Assembly: GCA_964415245.1 (NCBI GenBank)
Contig: CAYQAJ010000027.1
Span: 1-30,938, forward strand
Direction: 5' to 3'
DNA length: 30,938 nucleotides
Origin: CAYQAJ01 sp964415245
Lineage (GTDB): Bacteria; Planctomycetota; Planctomycetia; Pirellulales; Pirellulaceae
Positions 1 to 6,100 of this stretch are shown piece after piece (positions within the stretch are counted from its first letter, which is position 1; the number at the start of each line of letters is the position of its first letter). The translations under genes were made by a program, and so were the position numbers. The notes beneath the pieces were generated by a model. It made no database searches. It saw only the letters and a list, made by a program, of their open reading frames with translations, and was not told the origin of the DNA.

Positions 1-712
1 CGTCTACATCGACGAGATAGACAAGATCGGCAAGACCAGCCAGAACATATCCATCACCCGCGACGTCAGCGGCGAGGGGGTCCAGCAGTCGCTGCTGAAG
101 ATGCTCGAGGGCACCATCGCCAACATCCCGCCCCAGGGCGGGCGCAAGCACCCCGAGCAGCAGTACATCCAGATCGACACCACGAACATCCTGTTCATCT
201 GCGGCGGCACGTTCGTGGGCATCGAAGACATCATTCGCAAGCGCCTCGGCCGGCGCACCATCGGTTTCGGCCAGCCCAAGGGCTTTCGCGACGAAACCGC
301 CCTGGCCGAGCTGTTGCCGCAGGTCACCAGCGACGACATTTTGCACTACGGCATGATTCCCGAGCTGGTCGGCCGGTTGCCCGTCGTTTCAGCGCTCACA
401 CCGCTGGATGAGGATGGCCTGGTATCGGTCCTTACCGAGCCCAAGAACGCGCTGGTCAAGCAGTTCCAGAGTCTGTTCGAAATGGAGAACTGCAATCTGT
501 CGTTCACCGACGAGGCTCTGCGGAGCATCGCCCAACGCGCCATGGGCAAGGGGACGGGAGCCCGCGGCCTGCGGAGCATCATCGAAGAGGTCATGCTCGA
601 CATCATGTACGAGCTGCCCGAGCAGACGCCCGGCAGCCGCTTCGTCATGACGCCGGAAGTGGTCGAAGGTCGCGAGCGGCTGTTCAAGATGCCCGAAACC
701 AAGAGCGCGTGA
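1..712 (+). CDS. clpX: ATP-dependent Clp protease ATP-binding subunit ClpX (3' part)
   Basis: ClpX is the AAA+ unfoldase that feeds substrates to the ClpP protease in the cytoplasm. The 5' end lies outside the window, and the visible reading frame begins at base 2. It opens at the Walker B segment (VYIDEIDKIG). The ClpX-specific GGTFVGIEDII stretch follows, then the IGFG loop that in this family docks onto ClpP. Next come the arginine-finger region (PELVGRLP) and the sensor-2 motif GTGARGLR. About 236 residues are visible, ending in TGA at 710-712. The gene is convergent with xseA, whose stop codon is 45 bp away. I see no clear T-tailed terminator between them. Identity is very secure; only the N-terminal zinc-binding domain and Walker A are missing. 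Confidence 0.96.
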   Translation, partial: VYIDEIDKIGKTSQNISITRDVSGEGVQQSLLKMLEGTIANIPPQGGRKHPEQQYIQIDTTNILFICGGTFVGIEDIIRKRLGRRTIGFGQPKGFRDETALAELLPQVTSDDILHYGMIPELVGRLPVVSALTPLDEDGLVSVLTEPKNALVKQFQSLFEMENCNLSFTDEALRSIAQRAMGKGTGARGLRSIIEEVMLDIMYELPEQTPGSRFVMTPEVVEGRERLFKMPETKSA

Positions 713-757
713 CGCTCCCTGACGCTCGAAATCAGACGCGGCAACGGGCAGCCTGCC

Positions 758-2011
758 TCAAGGCGTGCTTTGCGGCGGAACGACTTGGTTTTCCACGCGG
801 CTCGTCACTTCGCCCCGCGCCAGCCGCGTCGTGATTCGCTCGCCGGCTGCGACGGTCGACGCGTCGACCACCAGGGATCCGTCGTCCGCGCGCAGCGTGA
901 TGCTGTAACCGCGCCCCAGCACTGCTCGCGGGTTGAGCGCCTCCAGCCGGCTCGCCAGTGAGGCGACTCGCTGCCGCGAGTGGGTCAACCGATTCTCGAT
1001 GGCCCGTGACAGCCGCGATCCCACCTCGTCGAGTCGGCGTTCGCGATCGCGCACCAGATCGTAGGGACGCCGGAAGGGGCGACTCGCGGCGGCCGCTTCC
1101 ACCCGCCACCGCGATTGCGCCAGGCGGCTGCGTACGCCCGTCGTCAGACGCTGCCGCAGCGAATCGAGGGTGGCGCGCACCTCGTCGCCTGAGGGAACGA
1201 CTCGCTCGGCCGCCTCGCTGGGAGTCAATGCCCGCAGGTCGGCCGCCAGATCGGACAGGGTGATGTCGATTTCGTGCCCCACGGCCGAAACGACCGGGAC
1301 GCGCGACGCGAAGATGGCCCTGACCACTTCTTCTTCGTTGAAACACCACAGGTCTTCGGGGCTGCCGCCGCCGCGGCCGACGATCAGAACGTCGGGCGCA
1401 ACGTGCAGGCGGTTGACCAAGCGGACTGCGTCGGCAATTTCCTTGGCAGCCCCCTCGCCCTGAACGCGGACGGGCACGACCCACACATGAACGGCTTGCC
1501 AACGCCGGCGGAGCACTTCGAGAAAGTCGCGGATGGCCGCGCCGGTAGGGCTGGTGACGAATGCGATCTGCCGCGGAAAGCGAGGCAACGGCTTCTTGTG
1601 CCGCGGATCAAATAATCCCTCGGCGGCCAGCTTCGCATGCAGCTTCTTGAGCGCGAGTTGCAACGCTCCCAGCCCGCGCGGCTCCATCCGGCGAATGACA
1701 AGCTGGTACTTGCCGTGAGGCGGGTAGACGCTGATGTCGCCCTGGCAGATGACTTCCTGCCCGTCCTTGGGGTCGAAATCGAGCCGGCCAGCCACGCTCC
1801 GCCACACAACGGCGGGGAGCCGCGCACCGGCGTCCTTGAGCGTGAGGTAGATGTGGCCCGACTGCGGACGCGACAGGTCGGTGATCTCTCCCACGACCCA
1901 GACGGTGGCGAAGGCGCCCTCGAGCGTGAACTGGATGCGCTCCGTCAGCTCCGACACGGTGAGCGGGCGTCGGGCTTCTTTTTCCTCTCCGAGAATGTCG
2001 GCTGGCGGCAT
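758..2011 (-). CDS. xseA: Exodeoxyribonuclease VII large subunit
   Basis: XseA is the catalytic large subunit of exonuclease VII, which degrades single-stranded DNA to oligonucleotides. The protein has 417 residues, about normal for the family. The N-terminal OB-fold begins at LTVSEL (residue 18) and includes SGHIYLTLKD (51-60). The conserved catalytic-region motifs GRGGGSPEDLWCFN (212-225) and GHEID (245-249) are followed by a long helical C-terminus and the RAVLGRGYS motif. The ATG at 2011 fits the family, because LTVSEL normally lies close to the N-terminus. Upstream there is no Shine-Dalgarno; instead an inverted-repeat element begins only 5 bp away. No small subunit xseB is present in the window. 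The gene faces clpX tail to tail. Confidence 0.96.
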   Translation of the reverse strand: MPPADILGEEKEARRPLTVSELTERIQFTLEGAFATVWVVGEITDLSRPQSGHIYLTLKDAGARLPAVVWRSVAGRLDFDPKDGQEVICQGDISVYPPHGKYQLVIRRMEPRGLGALQLALKKLHAKLAAEGLFDPRHKKPLPRFPRQIAFVTSPTGAAIRDFLEVLRRRWQAVHVWVVPVRVQGEGAAKEIADAVRLVNRLHVAPDVLIVGRGGGSPEDLWCFNEEEVVRAIFASRVPVVSAVGHEIDITLSDLAADLRALTPSEAAERVVPSGDEVRATLDSLRQRLTTGVRSRLAQSRWRVEAAAASRPFRRPYDLVRDRERRLDEVGSRLSRAIENRLTHSRQRVASLASRLEALNPRAVLGRGYSITLRADDGSLVVDASTVAAGERITTRLARGEVTSRVENQVVPPQSTP

Positions 2012-2016
2012 ATTAA

Positions 2017-2114
2017 GAGCTTATCCAAAAACCGTCGGGGACTGGCTCATTTTGCGCAGTCCGCGGAGCAAAATGTGCCTGTCCCCTTCTCTGAGACGGT
2101 TTTTGGATAAGCTC
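2017..2114. mobile_element. MITE-like element with a nested REP-like palindrome
   Basis: The ends form a perfect inverted repeat of 20-21 bp: 2016-2036 matches the reverse complement of 2095-2115. The core holds a second, 50-bp imperfect palindrome (2037-2086) that begins GGGGACTGGC and ends GCCTGTCCCC. An 8-bp spacer separates the core from the right end. The trinucleotide TAA flanks both sides (2014-2016 and 2115-2117), consistent with a 3-bp target duplication. There is no internal gene, so any movement would need a transposase from elsewhere. The GAGCTTATCC-type ends recall IS5-group insertion sequences, but that is from memory. A second copy, identical over 53 nt, lies in the opposite orientation at the right edge of the window. 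Confidence 0.75.
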
Positions 2115-2120
2115 TAAGTC

Positions 2121-2234
2121 AATGACCAATGACCAAATCCAAATGACCAATGAGACCGACTATTGACCAATGACCAAATCCAAATGACCAATGAGACCGA
2201 CTAATGACCAATGACCAAATCCAAATGACCAATG
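2121..2234. repeat. 41-bp tandem repeat, about 2.8 copies
   Basis: The unit contains TGACCAATGACCAAATCC and recurs at 2123, 2164 and 2205, an exact period of 41 bp. Units 1 and 2 end in GAGACCGACTA; unit 3 breaks off before this. Within the unit, TGACCAA itself recurs. The copies are almost identical, suggesting recent slippage or duplication. Confidence 0.9.
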
Positions 2235-2306
2235 CACGTGCGGCCCCGCGCGAGATTGTTTGCTCTCACCAGCTCATTGGTCATTTGGATTTGGTCATTG
2301 GTCATT
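2203..2306. repeat. 32-bp perfect inverted repeat (long hairpin)
   Basis: The third unit of the 41-bp array (2203-2234) is perfectly reverse-complementary to 2275-2306, with a 40-bp spacer. The transcript of the gene ending at 2344 could fold this into a very stable hairpin 3' of its stop codon. Whether it ends or stabilises that transcript cannot be told from sequence. There is no T-tract typical of intrinsic terminators. Confidence 0.85.
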
Positions 2307-2343
2307 GCACCCGGCGCCGTTGACCCGGATTCGCACGAGCCGC

Positions 2344-3231
2344 CTAGGGGGTTGCGCCTTGGCGCGCTTCTTCGAGCTCGCGGCGCAGTTCTTCGATCAC
2401 CAGTTTTAGCCGCTTTACCTCGGCACGCAAGCGATCGGTTTCGTCGTCGCGGGGGTCGATGGCCGTTTCGGGCGGCGGGCCCGACGCGTACGTACTGCTG
2501 GCTCCGGCGCGAACGGCCCAGTGAACGGTGCCCTCTGCATCCTTGATACCCACGGCGTCGATCTCGTTCCAGCCGGATACTTCTTTGCACTTGAGATGGA
2601 TGCGAATGCGTTGCACTTCGAGTTTGATCTTGGCCGGCACGGTCGAAACGCCGTTGGGCGACGACGCCTCGGTGGGATCGTTGCCCGACCACAGCTCGGC
2701 CTCCATCCCGGTGTCGGTGTACGCCGTAACGCGAAACAGGGCGCCGGCGCCGCAATTCTCATAAACCACGATGGCCTCGGGAACCAGCGGCTTGCCATAG
2801 TCGAGCTCGAGCCATTCGTCGCCGCCGTCCGAGGTGGCAGGTGCCCATGCACTGGCGCGATCGCCGGCGTCGGGCGTGTCGGGAGCGCCGGTGGCTTGTT
2901 CGGGCCCCCAGCTTCGTTTGCCGCCTGCGCCGACATGCGGGGCGATTCCGAGAACCACCCTGCCTTGAATGACGGGTTCTTCTTCAATGATGATGATGTC
3001 GTCGATACTGATCGGCGGCTGATCGTCGATGCTGTCGGCGGCGGGAGCCGCGTTTTCGACTGCGGGCTGCGCCTCCACTTGTGGGGCGGGCGTGGTTCCG
3101 ATTAAGGCGCCTGGTTCCGTCAGGTCCACGGACGGCGGTGTGTTGGGATTGTTCGGCTCCCCTTGCGCCCACGCCGCCGATGCTTCGACCATCGAAGCGC
3201 ACAAAACAAAAATGAAGATGAACTGTCGCAT
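2344..3231 (-). CDS. Secreted protein with F5/8 type C (discoidin)-like domain and C-terminal coiled coil
   Basis: The protein has 295 residues and no assigned function. An apparent signal peptide occupies residues 1-22, with a hydrophobic core and an AWA-Q cleavage site. A low-complexity Pro/Ala/Asn-rich stretch follows, then a very acidic run (IDDIIIIEEEP). The central region (about 100-235) has the pattern ATGAPDTPDAGD...EWLELDYGKP...WNEIDAVG. This resembles galactose-binding/discoidin-like domains that are common in planctomycete exported proteins. The last 30 residues form a heptad-patterned, charged coiled coil. The ATG at 3231 is preceded by GAGGG about 9 nt upstream, and an in-frame upstream extension to 3513 has no secretion signal. 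An extracellular binding role is inferred. Confidence 0.75.
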   Translation of the reverse strand: MRQFIFIFVLCASMVEASAAWAQGEPNNPNTPPSVDLTEPGALIGTTPAPQVEAQPAVENAAPAADSIDDQPPISIDDIIIIEEEPVIQGRVVLGIAPHVGAGGKRSWGPEQATGAPDTPDAGDRASAWAPATSDGGDEWLELDYGKPLVPEAIVVYENCGAGALFRVTAYTDTGMEAELWSGNDPTEASSPNGVSTVPAKIKLEVQRIRIHLKCKEVSGWNEIDAVGIKDAEGTVHWAVRAGASSTYASGPPPETAIDPRDDETDRLRAEVKRLKLVIEELRRELEEARQGATP

Positions 3232-3571
3232 CGTAATGCCCTCGGAAAGCCGTGAAGCGTCGCCATACTGTCGCAGGAACTCGCTCGTACTCGGCAAGGA
3301 ACGACAGTCCCCTGATTCATCGGACCTCTGGGAAGTACCCAAGCGTGGCGTCGTGCCAGTCCTTGTCATTGTCCAAACCACCGACTTTGCAGCAAGGCAA
3401 ACGGACGCTCTTGTTACATTCGCCGGCTGTGCCCCGGGACCGAGCAGACCGGTCCACCAGATACGACGACGCGACAGTGCAAAGGGTTCCCGGTCATGCG
3501 GAACAACCAGCACAGGCTCCGGAGTCCCAGCACGGAACGATATCCGGTCTCGTCACCCCGAATACCCCGGT
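3232..3571. other. Intergenic region, no gene recognised
   Basis: These 340 bp lie between the start of the secreted discoidin-like gene and the stop of the DUF374 acyltransferase gene. They should hold the leader and promoter of the former. I see no convincing promoter, RNA gene or repeat. Reading frames on either strand have no recognisable protein character. Confidence 0.5.
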
Positions 3572-4339
3572 TCACGCTGCGGCACGGCGACCTCGGGGCA
3601 TTTCGATGGCTGGCACGACCGGGGTAGCGCGCCTCGCGGCCGGCTCGCGCCGCACGACCTGCTGATCGGCCTTGCGCCGGCCCGACACGGCCCACTGCTC
3701 GGCCTCGTCGGTCAGCCGATTGAGCAAGAGCTCGACCTCGCCACGGTAGTGTTCAATCCCGCCGCGGTCGAGCCCGTGGGGTATGTGCAGGCGGGGACCG
3801 ACAACGGCTCGGACGCGTGAATACAGCCGGGGAACCGCGAACCGATCCCAGGTCGGCATCCTCCAGGGACGGTCGCACCCGAAGCCGGTGGCGATCAGCG
3901 GCAAGCCGAGCTTCGACGAAAGATAGATGGCCCCAGGAGCCAACTGTCGCCGCGGTCCACGCGGTCCGTCCGGTGTGATGATGATGTTCATGTCGCGCGA
4001 GGCGTGCATCAACTCGATCAGAGCGGAACTGCCTCCTCGGCTGGTCGATCCGCGCACCGCGTGCAGGCCCATGAACCGCGCCGTGTGGTACAGCCACTGG
4101 GCGTCCGAGTGGCGGCTCAGCAGCATTGTCGCCTTGCACTTGCTGCGGAGATAGAAGGGGAGCAGGATGTACTCGTGCCAGAAGACGAAGATCGCCTGCC
4201 CCGTGTAATCGGGGCTGACCATGTCGGCCGTGGGATCGTAATACACGGCCCGATAGTCGAGCGTGTTCATCCACTGACACACGCCGGCGGAGAAGCTCAA
4301 CCCGGCTGCCCGTTGCGCCAACTCGTAACGGAAGATCAT
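3572..4339 (-). CDS. Lysophospholipid acyltransferase-like protein (DUF374)
   Basis: The product (255 residues) matches the DUF374 family. This family is related to lysophospholipid and lipid A acyltransferases and is expected to act at the inner membrane on lipid substrates. Visible motifs are FWHEY (53-57), SRHSDAQW (75-82), the glycine-rich VRGSTSRGG (95-103) and TPDGPRGPRRQ (122-132), in the usual order. The C-terminus is Arg/Ala-rich and probably not part of the fold. I chose ATG 4339 because AGGAAG lies 7 nt upstream and it does not overlap dapF. A longer frame from 4429 would run into the dapF coding region. It probably shares a transcript with dapF, whose stop is 47 bp upstream. The substrate is unknown. 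Confidence 0.85.
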   Translation of the reverse strand: MIFRYELAQRAAGLSFSAGVCQWMNTLDYRAVYYDPTADMVSPDYTGQAIFVFWHEYILLPFYLRSKCKATMLLSRHSDAQWLYHTARFMGLHAVRGSTSRGGSSALIELMHASRDMNIIITPDGPRGPRRQLAPGAIYLSSKLGLPLIATGFGCDRPWRMPTWDRFAVPRLYSRVRAVVGPRLHIPHGLDRGGIEHYRGEVELLLNRLTDEAEQWAVSGRRKADQQVVRREPAARRATPVVPAIEMPRGRRAAA

Positions 4340-4386
4340 CGTTTGGCTTCCCTGCCTGTCGGTCGATCCCGGCGCGTACCGGCGCG

Positions 4387-5262
4387 CTAGGGACTTACGG
4401 AATTGCGGTGCGTTTCGGCCTCGGGCCACTGGCCCGAGAACACTTCCACGGCGCCGCCGGTCAGGTATACGTGTCCGTCATCCTGGTTCCAGTCGAGCAC
4501 CAGATCGCCGCCGCGAAGATGCGCGACGATGGAGCTCTCGGTTCGCCCCGAAAGCACGCCTGCCACGCACACAGCGCTGGCGCCGGTGCCGCAGGCGAGC
4601 GTTTCGCCGCTTCCACGTTCCCAAGTGCGTTGGCGCACTTCGCGCGGTGACACGACTTCGACGAATTCGACGTTGACCCGCTCGGGGAAGTGCGCGTCGT
4701 TTTCGATCTTCGGGCCCAGGGCGAGCACGTGCTCGTCGTCGGCTCGCTCGACGAACACCACACAGTGCGGGTTGCCCATCGAAACGCAAGTGACCGCGAG
4801 TTGCCGTCCGGCAACCGATAGCGGCATGTCAACCACGGGGCCGACGGGAAACGTCGTGGGAATTCGCGACGGTTCGAGTATCGGGACACCCATGTCGATG
4901 CGAACTTGCTCCACTTTCCCCTCGCCCCCCTCGCCTATCACGAGCCGCACCGACAGCACGCCGGCGCCGGTCTCCACGGAGAGCGACTCCTCGCGGCGGA
5001 TGCCGTGGTCGTACAGGTACTTGGCGACGCAGCGCAGTCCGTTGCCGCACATTTGCGCCTCGCTTCCGTCGGCGTTGAACATTTGCATGCGTGCGTCGGC
5101 GATGTGGGAAGGGTGTATGAGGATCAGGCCGTCGCTCCCCACGCCGAAGTGGCGATTCGAAATGCGTCGGGCCAGGTCGGGCAGATTGGTTGGCGGCGGT
5201 TGGGAGAAGCAATCGACGTAAACGTAGTCGTTGCCGGCCCCTTGCATCTTGGTGAATTGCAT
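4387..5262 (-). CDS. dapF: Diaminopimelate epimerase
   Basis: DapF interconverts LL- and meso-diaminopimelate, the last step before lysine and a precursor step for peptidoglycan. The protein has 291 residues, close to the family norm. It shows the two half-site signatures: MCGNGLRC with catalytic Cys72, and ETLACGTGASA with catalytic Cys224. The N-terminal FTKMQGAGNDYVYVD and the GNPHCVVFV motif are also typical. The start at 5262 (MQFTKMQGAGND) is set by family alignment. A 15-codon upstream extension to 5307 is open but lacks family similarity, and neither start has a strong Shine-Dalgarno. This gene suggests that the organism makes DAP, in line with recent evidence for peptidoglycan in planctomycetes. 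Confidence 0.96.
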   Translation of the reverse strand: MQFTKMQGAGNDYVYVDCFSQPPPTNLPDLARRISNRHFGVGSDGLILIHPSHIADARMQMFNADGSEAQMCGNGLRCVAKYLYDHGIRREESLSVETGAGVLSVRLVIGEGGEGKVEQVRIDMGVPILEPSRIPTTFPVGPVVDMPLSVAGRQLAVTCVSMGNPHCVVFVERADDEHVLALGPKIENDAHFPERVNVEFVEVVSPREVRQRTWERGSGETLACGTGASAVCVAGVLSGRTESSIVAHLRGGDLVLDWNQDDGHVYLTGGAVEVFSGQWPEAETHRNSVSP

Positions 5263-5407
5263 TTTGTTATCGCGGACACGCGACCGCACCGGGATGGCAG
5301 GTTGCATTACCCAACCGCTCTGCCAAGTACCGCCGCGGCGGCTGATTTTCCGCCAGGATGCGAATTACGGAGCTGGGCGAACGACCCGGGGCGGACATTG
5401 TAGGGAG

Positions 5408-5443
5408 ACGGGGGTACTTCGGCCAATGCCGATGCGCCCCCGT
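5408..5443 (+). other. Stem-loop followed by T-rich tail
   Basis: ACGGGGG (5408-5414) pairs with CCCCCGT (5437-5443). Inside, TCGGC and GCCGA form a second stem around a CAAT loop. TTTCTT follows on the plus strand, giving a terminator-like shape. However, all neighbouring genes are on the minus strand, so its role is unclear. Confidence 0.45.
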
Positions 5444-5512
5444 TTTCTTGGCCAGGCCGGCACGCCGCCGGGGCATCAGGTTCCCGTATCTCCGCGTCTC
5501 TGTGTCGTCGTG

Positions 5513-5544
5513 TCCCCGGGTCCCCGCGTCCCCGCGTCCCCGCG
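5513..5544. repeat. 8-bp tandem repeat TCCCCGCG
   Basis: Three exact copies of TCCCCGCG (5521-5544) follow one diverged copy, TCCCCGGG (5513-5520). The preceding 30 bp (CTCCGCGTCTCTGTGTCGTCG) look like degenerate units. The repeat sits 3' of the small hypothetical gene. Confidence 0.85.
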
Positions 5545-5582
5545 TCAGAAACGTACCATTCCCTCCTGCGCCATTTTCGCAA

Positions 5583-5915
5583 TCAGCCACTGAGATCGAG
5601 CTGGTTCCCTTTCTGCCCGGTGGGATCCTTGCTTTGTGGCGGCGCTTGCGGCTCATCGGGCGGAGCGTCGCCCGGGGGCTTCTTGGGTTGTCCGCCGGCC
5701 TCCCACGGTCTTCGGCCGTCGGCGTCGCGGTCCGAGGCCTGTTCGTCTTCGTGCGTTTCACCGATGCCGGAGGCTTTTTCGGCCCGTTGCGACGTCTGCG
5801 TTTCGCGCGACTGGTCGGCGGTGTCCTGGGCGGCCTTTTCGACATCGGCCCCGCGAGTCTGCGACAGCGGCGACCCCGCGGCACTGCCGGCGATTCCTAA
5901 AGGTCCCACGCTCAT
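5583..5915 (-). CDS. Small hydrophilic hypothetical protein
   Basis: I do not recognise this 110-residue protein. After a short apolar N-terminus (MSVGPLGIAGSAAGSP) it is strongly charged and rich in Asp, Glu, Gln, Arg, Lys and Pro. It has no signal peptide, membrane segment or Cys. The composition suggests an intrinsically disordered protein. The start at 5915 is supported by GGGAG 7 nt upstream. It lies between the AsmA-like gene and dapF, all on the minus strand, with a 185-bp gap on the AsmA side. It could be real and lineage-specific; the good ribosome site is the best evidence. Confidence 0.6.
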   Translation of the reverse strand: MSVGPLGIAGSAAGSPLSQTRGADVEKAAQDTADQSRETQTSQRAEKASGIGETHEDEQASDRDADGRRPWEAGGQPKKPPGDAPPDEPQAPPQSKDPTGQKGNQLDLSG

Positions 5916-5943
5916 GACTTGGCTCCCGTATTGCGGCAAATCG

Positions 5944-5970
5944 CAAATCTCAAATCACAAATCCCAAACA
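5944..5970. repeat. 7-bp tandem repeat CAAATCN
   Basis: Three copies of CAAATC plus one variable base (5944-5964) are followed by a partial copy, CAAACA. The AT-rich patch stands out in this GC-rich DNA and lies about 30 bp upstream of the small hypothetical gene's start. Confidence 0.7.
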
Positions 5971-6100
5971 ACCCCCAACGTAAGGATTCGAAACGAAAAC
6001 GAGACGGTCCCTGGGTCCCTAAGCCATTCCGGAATGCGTGAAGGGGGATTGGTCAGTCAGTCTTCTGGTTGCGGCAACGATACCAACATGCGCACACGTG

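Larger units (their letters stand above)
2012..2343. other. Repeat-filled intergenic region
   Basis: This gap separates the xseA start from the stop of the secreted discoidin-like gene. It consists almost entirely of repeats: a 98-bp inverted-repeat element (2017-2114), a 41-bp tandem array (2121-2234) and a 32-bp inverted copy of the array unit (2275-2306). I see no credible gene. Short reading frames here are translations of the repeats. Confidence 0.8.
5263..5582. other. Intergenic region with stem-loop and short tandem repeat
   Basis: These 320 bp separate dapF from the small hypothetical gene. They contain an imperfect stem-loop (5408-5443) and an 8-bp tandem repeat (5513-5544). I see no gene; Arg/Gly/Asp-rich reading frames here only reflect the GC-rich repeat. 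Confidence 0.6.

Noticed and set aside
713..757. Terminator between clpX and xseA
   Set aside because: No stem-loop followed by a T-tract in the 45-bp gap on either strand.
2121..2306. Possible CRISPR array
   Set aside because: The units are contiguous 41-bp tandem copies without unique spacers, and no cas genes are present.
5285..5340. tRNA-like fragment on the minus strand (GGCAGAGCGGTTGGGTAATG resembles a D-arm)
   Set aside because: No acceptor stem, anticodon stem or TTC arm could be assembled around it; at best a tRNA remnant or chance match.
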